A stretch of 64,000 nucleotides of DNA, taken from NCBI GenBank assembly GCA_009739215.1, contig VSJF01000004.1:620001-684000 (forward strand). The letters are read 5' to 3'. The position numbers and the translations under genes were made by a program. The notes beneath the pieces are model-generated. The model did no database searches. It saw only the letters and a list, made by a program, of their open reading frames with translations, and was not told the origin of the DNA. Below are positions 49,501-62,011 of this stretch, piece by piece (position 1 is the stretch's first letter; each line of letters begins with the position of its first letter). The DNA comes from Floccularia luteovirens. Lineage: Eukaryota; Basidiomycota; Agaricomycetes; Agaricales; Squamanitaceae.

Positions 49501-50526
49501 CGCCTTCTGGAGGGGGTTCTGATGTCGCGCGGATTGGTCCTAATGAAGGAGGCTGAGGGGCAGATATATGTCGGGTAGGCTGTACAGAGTGGGGTTCGGG
49601 GGGTGTTGGTTGTTCTTGATGTCGAGCTTGGTCATAAGATGGGAATGAATGCTGTTTTCCTTCTGAGGAATGTCGCCGCTGGTTGAGAGGATGAGCGTGA
49701 TACCCTTCTATATCCAAGGCAATGTCTACAAATTAAATTAAGTGGTAATTTTTGTAATAAAGCTGTTTGTCATTACCAGGATGATATTCGACCTCAGGGC
49801 TCTCTTGATCACTAGATCCTATCAGTGCTAGTGTATCATCCACCAGCTTATCTTGAATCCCCATAGTAGATGTGTATGAATCTGACCGCGGTGAAAATGA
49901 TTGAGGGAGAGAGTCATGACGCAGAGAACCACTGGACGGGGTTCTCTGGAACTTGGGTTCTGTGAACATCTGCTTTGGAGTGACATTATCCGGCTGTGTA
50001 TCGTTGCGTTCAATGAAAGAAACCTTCGTTTCTTCCACAATCGGCGTAGGAGCGTCGAGGTCAAGAAAATCTGGATCATTTTCTGTGGATGTCGGGTCTT
50101 GCTCAGGGATTTCATGAGTGGGTGTTAGTGGTGCGACCGTCGGCAATATGATGGGACTCGTAATGAGATCTGCAGGTATATCGTCCAGGGTTTCGAATAC
50201 GAAAAATGCTTCCCCTGCATCACCAATTTTCATGTTATATGGTATTAGCTGACCATTTACTGAGACGCTGACCTGCGGGGGTAAGCTAGTGCAATATACA
50301 TGGAAAATAAACGGACTTTTTTCTCTGCGGGTCGCAATACTTGCCATTTCCCAAAGCGAACGTGAAAAGGTGAACAGGCCAACTCTACACTGCCGTCAGG
50401 ACTGGGGCGCTGAATGACAATCACATCGATTGCTCCCGTTAATGTCGAGGGATTAATTGGGGAAAGTTCTTTATAGTATAGATATGGAGCGCTGATTGCA
50501 TTGACAGCGCCACGGATGTAATTCAT
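46541..50526 (-). CDS. PAH1: Phosphatidate phosphatase PAH1/lipin
   Basis: Mg-dependent enzyme converting phosphatidate to diacylglycerol at the nuclear/ER membrane, balancing storage lipid and phospholipid synthesis. Nine exons in reading order: 50317-50526, 49777-50272, 48708-49725, 48307-48652, 48045-48251, 47845-47987, 47553-47792, 47271-47498, 46541-47219; 1188 residues. The N-LIP domain begins MNYIRGAVNAIS with SPFHVRFGKW and VNGQLIPYNMKIGDAGEAFF. The catalytic C-LIP has SDIDGTITKSD with Asp800 and Asp802, GRDWTHLGVAKLY, NGYKIMYLTSRAIGQAD, NPFYAGFGNRITDALSYR and GEVKMELL. A long Ser/Asp-rich tail after YIHMTDLVDQMFPPIH would suit regulation by phosphorylation, as in yeast. Nothing essential is missing. 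Confidence 0.95.
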
Positions 50527-50719
50527 AATGAATGGAGACGACGAGAAAAACGACGCGGAGATGTCAAGAACGATGAGCAGGCTCATAGCCGCACGTGTTA
50601 ATAAGAAATGAGCACGTGATTGATAATCTTCCCCAACTTTTTTGATTGAATGAGTATCATAAAAGTAGCACTACAGTTTTACTGAGATAAGGATAGCTCT
50701 AGTGTATATCTCCTTCTAT

Positions 50720-51281
50720 CTAATGCTGCTGGGGGGCTTCGTGGTCATAAAGTGGACCCATGTTAGGCTATCAAAGTATTCCGTCAGTACTACAATTTCA
50801 TATGAAACCGCCGTAAGGAAGGCGGCATACCGGTGTGTTCCGCTCCCTATGTAGCCCGTGATTAGCATTCAACTTAATGAAGAAACTGAAACTATTCCAT
50901 ACCATTTCGTTCCCCCAGGGAACATTGGCGCTACGGTCCTTCACGTTAGTGCTACAAGCTTGCTAGGTGAATCAACATACATATGTAAGGGTCTGGGTGT
51001 TTCTTGCTCGCAAGCTCTTGTTCTGCTTTTTCTAAAATAGCTGCTAGTGCTCTTGGATCATGGACATTGCTGAGGGGTTGTTCAATGTTTAGACTGGATA
51101 TCATCAGTAGGTTCAGCCTTTTCCCCGCTCACCGATTCCTTTCGAACTCTGCACGAATCTGTAATGCTTGAGCTCTCCAGAGGTCTCTCCTAACTGTCCA
51201 ATCGAGTGCATTTGTGAGGTATCGTTTGTAAAGTGATTTAACGTATAGCCTGTGAGCACTAGAAAATGTGGACGTCGACAT
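50720..51281 (-). CDS. NDUFB9 (B22), LYR subunit of mitochondrial complex I
   Basis: Accessory LYR-family subunit of NADH:ubiquinone oxidoreductase. Five exons in reading order: 51133-51281, 50981-51069, 50903-50930, 50831-50846, 50720-50767; 109 residues. Landmarks: HRLYVKSLYKRYLTNALDW (LYR-type helix), WRAQALQIRAEFERNR, VHDPRALAAILEKAEQELAS, HPDPY and PMFPGGTKWERNTPP. The third and fourth exons are 28 and 16 bases and encode just the conserved PGGTKWERN segment, so five exons serve a 330-base message. The start is ATG at 51281; an ATG at 51428 would overlap the RRN3 start region. It is divergent from RRN3 (131 bases between starts). Confidence 0.9.
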
Positions 51282-51412
51282 TGTTGAAGGAAGGGAAAGG
51301 AAAGGATTAACGAGTTGATCGGGAGATTCTAACATTTGGCTTATGTAATCCGTCAAATTTTTAACGATCCTCAGAGTCATCGCGATTGCCACACACCCCC
51401 GTGCCGCAATAA

Positions 51413-53910
51413 ATGGATCCCCACTCAAGACACTTGCAGTTCAATCAACGCACTCCTAAGCTTGGTCCACAAACCACACGCCATATGGACGCCATGTCTT
51501 ACACGAAGCCTTTCGTCGACACCCCCTTGAAATATCCAATTTCACCTAAAGATGCTCTTGCGACCATGCATGGTCCCACAACTACAATTACAAAACAAGA
51601 CGGAAAGATTCGTAAAGATATGTATTTGTCTTTCATAATAAATGCCCTCCAACAGAGAACTGTAGTGTGTATTATCTTCTTGTATCACGTATACACCTAA
51701 CCTTATTTCCTTCTCAGGGAGATTCTGAACCTTTTGACGAGCTAGTGGGCCAGTTTAATTCCAAACGGATTGAAGATGTTGCACCTCAGTTACGTCTCTG
51801 GCTCTCAGCTCTCTCTCATGTGGTGTCGCGTTTTGAACGGCAGCATGCTCCGCTTGTCGATGCTATTGTCAGTATGCCATGGGCCACTCTGGACTCAGGC
51901 ACAGTTAGATCATATACAATTTTTATTGGTATGCTAGTCAGCGCCCGACCTGAATATCTTTCGCTTGTCTTGAACAAAATTACGCTTGGATTTACTTACC
52001 GTAAGTAATGGTTTTCATCTCATTTGCCAAAATGATTCAATGAAAGACTCCGTAGTTTCTGGACCACAACTACCCACTACAGATGCCGCAGAAGGATCTT
52101 CCGCACCTCTTACACGACGTATTGTTTATGATAGATTACACACACTCCTCAGATATCTTCTTGAACTCATTCCAACTCTTCCTTCTGCATTACAACCACA
52201 ACTCATTCGCCATTTTCCACACAAGCGGCAAAGTCTGCTGTCCCAAGTTACATATATACGCAATCTCCTTCGAGTATCTGCATATTGTCCAGAACTAGCC
52301 CATAAAATTCTGGCCACGATAGTTGATCGTGCCATCCAGATCGATGTATGTTATTGATTTCATTCAACCTGTCATTTATTCTCACCGCGTCACAGGTGGA
52401 GATACAAGTAGAGCTGGAAGACTTGGAAGAAGACCATTTGGAAGATGAAGACCTGTTCGAGCTTGATCCATTTGACACGATCGTCGGTCAGGAGGGCGAA
52501 GCAGATATGGAATCAGAAGATGAAGATGAGGGCAATTTCAGCGATTTATCTTCAGATGCAGGGGACATGGCCGAAGACGTTGGAATTGACGTTCCGAGTA
52601 ATGTTAGGCATATACGAGATATGGTGAAAAAACTTGACGCAATCTTGACAGTTCTGTTTGATCATTTCCACCGGTCCTCAGGCGCTGCGGGCCTTACTTC
52701 ACCTGACTCACCATCCACTTCACAGGATCTTACCCCTCTACCCCCACTTCCACCGTCTTTTTCGTTTCCTAAAATCGATAATATCTCTCCCCATTCTATA
52801 CCTGTCACCACAACTACGATACGAGAAGTGCCACCATCAACGCCAAGAGCCCCAACTTCACTTCGGGACCAGTTCCATGCACTCCTAGCCATTTTTGATC
52901 GTACCATCCTACATACTTTCAAGTCTCGTTATACTCAATTCCTTTTGTTTTGGGTCGCATCACGCGATTCCGAGTTTGCGGATATATTTCAAGGGTTATT
53001 GGTAGAGCGCGCATTATTTCAGGGTCCATCAGCTGATACCGGAAAGGCACAAGATGCACCCCAAGGACCTGGTAGAACACGAAGCATGAACATTGGCGGT
53101 TCAACGGTAACACGTGCAGCTGCCGCATCGTACATCGGAAGTTTTGTGAGCCGTGCAACGTTTGTAGATCGTGTGGGTACACGTCGCGTTGTTAGTGTGC
53201 TATGCGAATTTTTGCATGCGCACCTTGAATGTATGGAAGAACTAATGAGAGACGGAGCAGACACAGGATATAGTACGGGTACACAGAACGTTGTGTTTTA
53301 TGCTGTGACGCAAGCCGTGTTCCTGATATTCTGCTTTCGATGGCGGGATCTTCTGGATGAATATGGTGATGATGAAAGCGAATTGGAACGGGGCGGGAAA
53401 AAGTGGATGCCAGTTTTAGGTATCCTCCAGCGCGTTATTACATCTGTGCTGAATCCATTGCGAGTGTGCTCTTCGAACGTTGTTACACAATTCGCAAGGA
53501 TAGCTCACGCGACAGACTTCTTGTATTGTTATACTATTCTCGAGGCAAACAGAAGATCAGGAGGGCCAGACAAAGTAATGGTAATGGGGGAAGAGATTAA
53601 TGCAGAGCTGAATACCTTTTTTCCTTTCGACCCGTACCGCTTACCAAAGTCGTGTGTATACGTACGAGACGTATATCGAGAGTGGTCATCAGTCGCCATT
53701 GGTGACGATGATGATGAAGATGAGGAAGGGGACGGCGAGGACGAAAATGAACAGGAAATATCTCGTTCAAACGGGTTTCTGGATATACCGAAAGCGACGG
53801 CAAAAAACGGGGACGATCCAACAGAACTCGGAGCATCTTTAGAAGCAATGAGCATCAGTCCTGTGCGCTACCCAAGCGGGCATTCAGTCGTCATGGGTTC
53901 TTTTGAATAG
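51413..53910 (+). CDS. RRN3: RNA polymerase I initiation factor RRN3/TIF-IA
   Basis: Rrn3 binds RNA polymerase I and makes it competent for rDNA initiation, under TOR and growth control. Exons 51413-51661, 51718-52000, 52047-52345, 52396-53910; 781 residues. HEAT-like helical segments are visible: FDELVGQFNSKRIEDVAPQL, LRLWLSALSHVVSRFERQH, YDRLHTLLRYLLELIPTLPS, IRHFPHKRQSLLSQVTYIRN, then an acidic loop (LEEDHLEDEDLFELDPFDTI), and after it QFLLFWVASRDSEFADIFQG, AASYIGSFVSRATFVDRV and PLRVCSSNVVTQFARIAHAT, the most conserved part. It ends in a Glu/Asp-rich stretch. The intron 52001-52046 is 46 bases, near the lower limit. Confidence 0.93.
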
Positions 53911-54214
53911 GCTCAATTGACATGTATATTATCATACGCTTGTGCAACCATATCATCACAAATCATACTCTCACGTTGAAAACATCGCAACATTTGCGTT
54001 ATCTTCGCGTTCTTGAAATCCCAGCCAATAAACAGCCCCCCATTACAAACTTAGACTGTTGGAAACGTCCGGAACAAAAGAAGTTTTTATACAAAATGAT
54101 GGGGTCAGTTGTGAGCCAGGCTCTCGTATTCGTAATCATGACGAAATACACGGTATTGTGTATAAATACTAGTACTGTGATCCTCGAAATGAAACTCAAA
54201 ATCTACCTTGTAAA
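53911..54214. other. Intergenic, 304 bases
   Basis: Between the RRN3 stop and the oxidoreductase start, both on the plus strand. No gene, RNA or repeat recognised; it should hold the oxidoreductase promoter. Confidence 0.5.
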
Positions 54215-55768
54215 ATGTCTCTGCCCAGCTCTACTCGTCAATTTGTACTCCCAAAGGTAAGCTTCCATTGATTTTGTTTTCCAGACGTCATAAAATATTG
54301 TCAAATCTGTAGGGGAGTTCTTTCAAGAATCTAGTATTGCAAGAAGCCAAGATCCCCACACCTCGGGCGAATGAAGTACTCGTCAAGGTGCATGCAGTGT
54401 CGTTGCAGGTATGTTATCAGATCATAAAGTTGTCACCACTCGTTTCTCAATCGGTGTTCGTAGTACCGCGACCTCCTTGTTACTAGTGGTAGATATGGGG
54501 GTTTGTAAGTCCATGCTGTTATCACCGTACAGACGCACCCCGAATTCAGAGTTGACATAAAAAGGAAAGTCGAGAACCTCGTTCCATGCTCAGACATGGC
54601 AGGTGAAATTATTGCACTCGGGGAAGATGTGAAAGGGTGGAAGAAAGGAGACCGAGTTTGCGCAAATTTCGCAACGGATCATATACATGGAGACCCTACT
54701 CCTGAGACCCAAAAAACTGCTATGGGTGGTCAAGCTCCAGGGGTTTTGACGGAGTACAGAACATTCCCTGCCCATGTATGTTATCACAACCTTGAAAAAT
54801 AATGAACTCCACTAATCCTTGATGGCAGTCGTTGGTTGCTGTTCCGGAACACTTTTCTTATGAAGAAGCTTCAACGTTACCGTATGTCAATATTGGACTG
54901 GTGGACTACTCGACTAAAATACATGATATCCAGATGCGCAGCACTGACTGCGTACAACGCATTGTATGGCCTTGTACCTCTCAAAGCTGGAGACTATGTA
55001 CTCGTCCTTGGAACAGGCGGTGTCTCGATGTGATTATTCTTGATTTCATTTGTGCTTCCTTTCACAAGCTTACCATTACTGGTAGCTTTGGGCTTCAATT
55101 TGCTGTGGCAGCTGGGGCTACTGTAATCGCGACGTCTTCTTCTGACGAGAAGTTGAAAGTGGCATCTAAACTTGGAGCAAAGCACGTTATCAACTACAAA
55201 AAAACAGCCAATTGGGATGAGGAAATCTTGAAAATAGTAAGTTGCAACTGAACCCTGCCTTAACTGTGGCACTGGCTGATCCCGTTTTCGTTATCAGACT
55301 AAAGGTGCTGGAGTTGATCACGTCATCGAAGTAAGTAAATCACGTGGTATTAGTGATTAAGATGAAACGAATAACACAATCAATCTCAGGTAGGCGGTTT
55401 GGGAACGCTTCCCAAAACTATCAGGGCCACTCGTTTAGGCGGGTTCCTTCATATCATTGGCTTTGTCTCCTCCGTAAGCTGGCTGGCTGGCTTCTTCTTT
55501 CCAATTTAGTGTTCAATTCTTCTTTTAGGAATCATCTGATTTCAATGTGGTCATGCCTGTAATCGGACGGGCTGTTTGTCTTCGCGGGATACAAATTGGA
55601 TCCGTCGCTCAGTTCAGAGACATGAACAACTTGATTTCAGCCAACCCAGAGAAAACTAAACCCGTCGTAGACAAGGTTTTCCCATTCGAAAAGTCTATTG
55701 ACGCTTTCGCACACTTGGAATCCCAAGCTCACGTTGGTAAAGTGGTAATCAAGGTTTCGAAAAATTGA
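54215..55768 (+). CDS. MDR-superfamily NAD(P)-dependent alcohol dehydrogenase/quinone oxidoreductase
   Basis: Ten exons: 54215-54256, 54313-54408, 54464-54504, 54565-54775, 54829-54881, 54934-55029, 55086-55236, 55298-55330, 55390-55473, 55529-55768; 348 residues. The GroES-like half has ANEVLVKVHAVSLQYRDLLV, VPCSDMAGEIIALGEDVKGW and KKGDRVCANF. The Rossmann half has LKAGDYVLVLGTGGVSIFGL, TSSSDEKLKVASKLGAKHVI, VIEVGGLGTLPKTI and a closing HVGKVVIKVSKN. The usual catalytic-zinc triad of alcohol dehydrogenase (Cys near 40 followed by Gly-His-Glu) and the four-Cys structural lobe are absent, so it is likely a zinc-independent quinone-oxidoreductase-like member. Substrate is unknown. No signal peptide. 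Confidence 0.86.
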
Positions 55769-55840
55769 GAAGTATCAAATAAAGATAAATTACGTCCTTA
55801 GTACAAAATCATGAGTATATGTATCTATACGCGTCCGATA

Positions 55841-58800
55841 TCAACTGTCAAATATACGACTCTGCGGTCTGCCTCCACTTGACCCATCCAGGAAAATCTT
55901 GCTGAGTGGTCTGGCGGGACGATTGCGACGCTTTCCTTCCCGCATACTGCGAATAGCTTGATCCAGATCTCCACGTCCAACAGACCGTTGTTCGCTTGCA
56001 AGACCTTGAGGTTTCTTGAATGTATCCTGTGTTGCCTTGATCGTCTGAAAGAAATACATTAAATGAAATTGAAGGACAACAATAATCGTAGCAACACTTA
56101 CCTTGACTTGTGCTTCTGCAGGTTCGACGATAGTGGGCATGGGCATAGTTTTCTTGATTTTCAACTCTGCTTCATGAACCTCAAGGGCACATTTCTATGC
56201 CAAGATTACCCCCTGGATTACCCCCTAAAAAGCTCAAATTCACGAACCTGTAAGGATGAAGAAAACGATGAGATGAGTCCGAAAAAGTCTTCCGATTTCG
56301 GCGCGTTTGGGGTTTCAGGATTTTCCCCGTAGTATATCATGATAGATTTGATTTCCCCTTCTACTAGTGAGCCCATGTTCTTTAATGCAGCTACACTTTC
56401 TTCAACAGATACAATAAAGGGCTATCATGAATATGTTGGAAAATTATCCGACTACCAGTAACGAACTGAGCCACATACCTCCATTACTTGGACAAATCTG
56501 TCATTGTGAGGGCGAATCTTCAAATTCTTTACTATTTCTATTTCAGTCCTGACTTGGTCTATTCCAGATGTCAAGCTTTTCATTGTCTGTACCACAGTTT
56601 CAGCAGAAACTATCGATTGTTCAGCATAAGACCAATTAAAGATAATGATGATGAACCTACCGCGAGCGGCAGCATCAACACTTGGTAAATCTTCAATAAA
56701 GGTGACAAGCAAAGGATCCATTCGTAACAGGACTCGAGCGAGATAATGTAAAAGCGTGGGACAACCATTCCCTCCTTGCACTGTTCTAGTTTCTTTCAAC
56801 TAAACAATCAATGGCTCAGGTTCGTGTTCACAAGAATAGACATCTACACACCTTGAGGAGAGTATCAAGTTGGAAGCCGCGAGCATTTCCTCTGAATGTC
56901 GAACCGTTCAATGCATTTCCCAAATTCAGAACGACCTATTTACTTCGAGGTTGATAAACGAAAAGACGATTTTATACAAACTACTAGCCTGCAGCGTCTG
57001 CTTGAACTTTTTGGACGATCTTAGTTCATGACAGGCATTTCGAAGGATGTTTAGTTCAGGTCTAATTTCCTCAATTTCGACTTCAATTTTCTGGCGGTAT
57101 AGCATAGATTCAAGCCTGTTCGCAAGGCGTGGTATAGTGATGATCTTCATCATTACTAGATAAGTATATCTGACCAGGAATCAACGTTTACACTTACCTG
57201 GCCAAAATACTGATCAGCTTTTGCAAGTTTTGCAATATCTTTGAAACCGTTTAACCTCTCCACCTGATAGATTAAAAAAATCAGACCACGGCCATTATAA
57301 ATTGACGAGTGAGAAACCTCTTCCGGGGTAGGGAGCTTCTTGCTGATAGCTTTTAGATTATCAAACGAAAGCTTTGTATCGTCAAGTTCCAGAATCGCAT
57401 TGCGAATTTCAGAATAACCATATTTGATGCGTGAAAGCATGATCGCTTATTAGGCATGTCAGAATTGAGAGGAACTCTACTTTGAAAAAAAAAAGAACTT
57501 ACCGACGTTATTAGCACGATTGATATCCAGTAAAGTTGTGACATTTTGTTTCTTGATTATACTCTTTGTTGCTTTGGCGGGCGTCGCAGCTACGTTATCC
57601 AATGAAAATGTTGCTTCCAAATCAGACATATCGAACTGAGCAGAAGGGAGGTCATTCCACACAGAGCTCTTAACAGCTAGATCATCGATTTTATTCCAAA
57701 ATAACGGTTTCAGTCGCTTTGACGGCCTAGTCACCTCAGTTTTCGCGCCCATTCTGAAGGCGGATGGAGGAGGTGGAGGGGATCGTGGAGAGGTTGCACC
57801 TGGGGGCGGAGGTGGTGGCGGTGGCGGTGGCGGCGATGGTATTGGAATGAGGGAGGGCGGAAGTGCAGTGGCTAGCGATGATGGTGGTGGTGGAGGTGGA
57901 GGAGGAGGAGGAGGAGGAGGCGGTGGAGGGGGTGGGGGTGGACTAGACGTGGAATTATTTGGTTGAAAAGTGTGGTTTTCCTGGCCACCCTTGGCAACAT
58001 TCATAGTTGTGATCTCTGCTACAACAGAATTATCGGAGAGGGGTATTCTGGAGATGGGTTGCTTGCCATGACCATTTCTAAGATCGCCATCTGGATGATG
58101 AATATGTAGTCCAACAGCCTGGGCATTCATCGCATCATTCAACTTAGTTTTGAGGTCTGCTACTTCAGCAACGAGAGAGGAAATCTGATCGTCCTTTCTT
58201 GTTATAATTTCAATGGCACGGTTTGCAATAACTTCTGCATCGACTTCAGCTTTACGATCTTCTTTAGCCTCCTCTCTTGTCAGGAATCTGGTGTATACTG
58301 ATTCAAGAGCGCGTTTCAGGTATAGGATCTCTTTGTCTTTGTCATTAACAGAACTTTCAAGTTGACCAGTCTTGAGTAGAGAACCATTAGAGGAAGCAAG
58401 AGAGTTGCATAGAATTTCACCTTTGTTTTCAACTTCGCAATTTCTTCCATCAACGTATTCCACTTTATTCTGTCTCGATCACGTCTAGCGCGCTCATCCT
58501 AAGGCGTAGTGAGTAATTGTATAAAGGGTTCTAAAAGTTACATACCCCATCCCGTCCTTCATTTGGGATCTGAAGTTTAAATCGATCAAGCTCTGTTTGC
58601 AACTGAAGAACTTGCTTCTCCTTCTGCACAAGTCGTTGAACAACGCCATGGAAATTCTTTTAAACCAATTAATACCCAGAAGTGACTAAAGTAAACGCTG
58701 CTCTACCTCTGGTCCAGGTTTACTAGGCGACTTGTTTGGTATGGCAGCCACTGGAAATGATTTTAATGTGTTCAATTCAGCAACTTGCTGGTTCAACTGC

Positions 58801-61800
58801 TGTCGTAATTCTGTGCGCTGTTGAAGTATTAAGAACTGGAACTCAAGTTTAAAGACGAAGCATATAACCTCATCGCTCAGTTCCTCAACTTTGCTACGAA
58901 GCGACTCCAACTCATCCAGCATGACATCTTTCGTGCTACTTCCGAATGACAGAGCGTCTTCAGGACCTTGCCCAGTGATATGTTGGACGGATTCTGCAAA
59001 CCGTTTGAGGAACATATGCCAGTTTTCGTCACTGATTTTCAATTTAAGCTGCAGAATCTAATGTAGAATATAACCTCCTTACAAATTATCCAACATTGCA
59101 GCCTGTACCACGATTCGGTCTAATATTGTAAAAAGATCTGATTTCATTTGGCTTGAAATATTATTATCAATCAATTAAGAAATATGAACATATAATTGAA
59201 AGGTCTTACGTTCCAACTTCCTTCTGTAACAGCTGCCCATAATGCTTCAGTATGTCGACCATCATGGGATACAGCTCTCCATGCTGTTTAGCGAGTTGAA
59301 TAAGATCGTGTAGCACGACTTCTGAATCGGATGGAGAGCGGTCGTGTTTCACCATTCCATTTACGATGCGTCGTGCACGTTCCCGCATATCCTCCTCATC
59401 TTCAAATTTTTCTTCTGTATAGACATCGAGTTGCCTTATAAATGATTCCGGTGGTTGGATATAACGCAAAGCCTGGAATCGAGTTGTTAGTGCGAAATAA
59501 GTCGGTTTGGTGCTATGTCCTGCACTCACCACTATTATTTCATTCAGTCCACGTCTGCCAAATTCCTCTCGTAACAAAGTACGGTCTTCGAGTAATTCAG
59601 GCGAATTAGTAATTGTATTAATGAGCGTCATCACAGCGGTCCGGATCTCCCAGATACCATCCGCATCCTCTTCAAACCCAGGAGAGGTCCCTTCAGATAC
59701 ATATGTATCCAAGTCCAGGTCTGGAAGACGCATAAAGCTCAATAAGGTTTGGAAGCGAAATTCCTCTTCATATACGATTCTGAAGTCTGACATTGCCGAT
59801 AAAACAGCCTTATGTCCGTCATCTGGGGACAAAAAACATATGGCTGCAAGAAGTTCTGCGGCAAGTGTTTGTACTCTACTTGAAGGGGTATAAAGTGCGT
59901 ATGCGATGCGAGTGATGACAGTCGATGACAATAGCACGTAGCTGAAACCTGACTGTTTATAAGCCAGTAAATCATCAGCCAATTTACCAGCGAAATATAA
60001 GGCAACGTACCTCTGTATTTAATAAAACTCGAAAACATTTGACGATTTCCAACAATGCGGTGATCTCCAATTCACCCAGCATTTTCTTTTTACTACCTTT
60101 GCTTAAAAAACCTGACAACAGAGAACTAATAACATCACAGCCTTTCTCTTCAACTACAAAATTCTCGATGAAGGATAGCTTAGCTGTCGACAAGTGGACA
60201 CGCAACGATATCAAATGTTTCACGAGTTTAATATCAGGTGTGGTGCTGCCTTTCAGCAGATCGATATACCATTTCGCGGGCTTTGCGGTTTCCTGACTGC
60301 GACTTTTATCCGCAGAGGTAGCTTTCTCTCCCCCCGAAGAGGTCCACCAACTACTCCAGAGACTGCCAGTATTCTGTGGTTTAATTGGTTGAGACTCCTC
60401 TATGTGTTTGCTTTCTCCACGGTCATGGTCATTGTCACGTTTGTTCCGACTGTCTTTCAAATTGGTAGCCGGTGCAGGAGACACAACAGGTCCTGCACCC
60501 CATCCGGCAATTGAAAATCGTCGCATTATGCCACCATCCCCGGTCAGCTGAGGTACAAGAAGGGGCAGCAGTGAGGACGCAGACGATGGACCCAACGACG
60601 CAGAGATAGACGGTTGCTGCCCATGACTTGGTAACGCCTCTCTGGGGTTGGGCTTATTCAGGCGGTTTGTTCGTAACAGATATTTCTTGCGATCTTGAGG
60701 AAGAGCGAACATAGTCGCTCGTTTCTCGCCTTTCATACCAAGTTCATCCTTGATTAAATAGCATGTCAGGAATAACGATAAGTCTCTCTATCTGAGGAAC
60801 ACCCACCAGCATGTCATCAAATGCTGCATCCAAATTATGTCCGTCGTAGATATCAAAAGATCCATCATCCGATTCATTCATTCCCAAGGAATTATCTACA
60901 AGTTTTGGCTCGCTGACACTCATTCTGTGTTCCTGAGGCATAGTTACAGCTTTAGAACTGGGAGAATTTGGAGTACTGGCATTGGGTCGCAGCCAAGTAT
61001 CAAACATGCTTGAAAGCCTACTCGGTGGTGGTGGACTTGGAAGGATAGCCGGAGACTTTGTAGCCTGGGTCCTGTTTACCTTTGCAGTACCTTCACCATC
61101 ATCATCTTTATCCACCGTTTGTAGGGCTGTTAGATACTTGGTGGTTATTCCAGACCTGAAATGACTTGCAGAAGCGTTATCCGAGTCAGAGCGCCGATAC
61201 CAGTCTTCGGGTACACAAAATACAATCTTATGTATCGCTCTTGGACCAAAGGGGTTTTTTGACGATGGTCTCTTGACAATGTTGCATAAGATTGTGTCTG
61301 CAGGAAGTCGGGAATACGCTTTGAAGAGACTAATCAGGGTTGTAACTGGTATTGTCCAATTGTTATACACACCTGATGATTCTCCATCCACCCAACCTTC
61401 TTCAAGAACGTAATCTATGTGTCCACCTCCAGCAACGGGCAGATACTTCGTTAATCCCAGTTCTTCCGTGATAGTGCTGATCGCATCTGAGGCAGTTGTC
61501 TTGTTTGAAATGAAAATCTTGTATTGATATCCATCATGGATTTCTGGGACGCGAAGGAAAGATAACACAAGGGATAATTCTGGGTGTAGACAAACCAGGC
61601 GTAGAATGGGTCGGTGAAGATGGGCTGTTGTATAGAAGGCAGAGAACTGGCGTTCCACAGGTTGGTCATTGGAAAGTGATGTGTGGACAATCGGGGCAAG
61701 TAATGTGCTTTCATGTAGGATGCCTATACTTGCACCATGTTAGGAAATCAATAAATTGCGTATGTAAACTGACCATCTCCGAGAGCCATTAGCTCATCCT

Positions 61801-62011
61801 CTTCCCAGGATCTGCCAGGTCGTTCTGCGCTGACCTTCCGCAGGGCCCAAGCACATTCCGTGTGATCTGAATCAATGAAACTGGTTTGTAGGTTGTCATT
61901 TGACATCAAGATATTGATAACATCTTTCGCGGTTCCGTTTGATGGAACCTCTACAAACTGAGAGGAACCATCGAGTAGGATGACAGGTACGATGAGAACA
62001 TTTACCGGCAT
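55841..62011 (-). CDS. Diaphanous-related formin (BNI1/SEPA/Fus1 type)
   Basis: Formins nucleate and elongate actin cables at hyphal tips and septa under Rho control. Twenty exons in reading order: 61774-62011, 60807-61723, 60011-60748, 59530-59952, 59210-59472, 59109-59151, 58869-59048, 58707-58817, 58546-58656, 58421-58498, 57503-58370, 57318-57445, 57194-57263, 56989-57155, 56852-56935, 56661-56799, 56479-56609, 56248-56421, 56102-56194, 55841-56044; 1719 residues. Order: ubiquitin-like N-terminal segment, a second such segment, GTPase-binding/FH3 from DELGMKGEKRATMFALP (about 385), coiled coil (980-1120), FH1 with two polyproline runs (1180-1240), FH2 from KRLKPLFWNKIDD to about 1650 (NRANNVAIMLSRIKYG, VVLNLGNALNGSTFRGNARG), and a basic tail with FLDGSSGG, DAD-like. 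The intron after exon 14 appears GC-AG. The junction around 59049-59108 is less sure. Confidence 0.9.
57780..57950 (-). repeat. Polyproline-coding GGN repeats of the formin FH1 region
   Basis: On the plus strand this is a run of GGT, GGA, GGC and GGG units (mainly 57805-57834 and 57885-57944), encoding uninterrupted stretches of up to about twenty prolines on the minus strand. FH1 proline runs bind profilin-actin. The codon mixture varies, so it is not a pure microsatellite, but length variation between strains is likely. Confidence 0.9.

Noticed and set aside
57780..57950. Possible CRISPR-like or satellite repeat
   Set aside because: The repeat is the polyproline-coding FH1 region of the formin, with no spacers and in-frame coding context.
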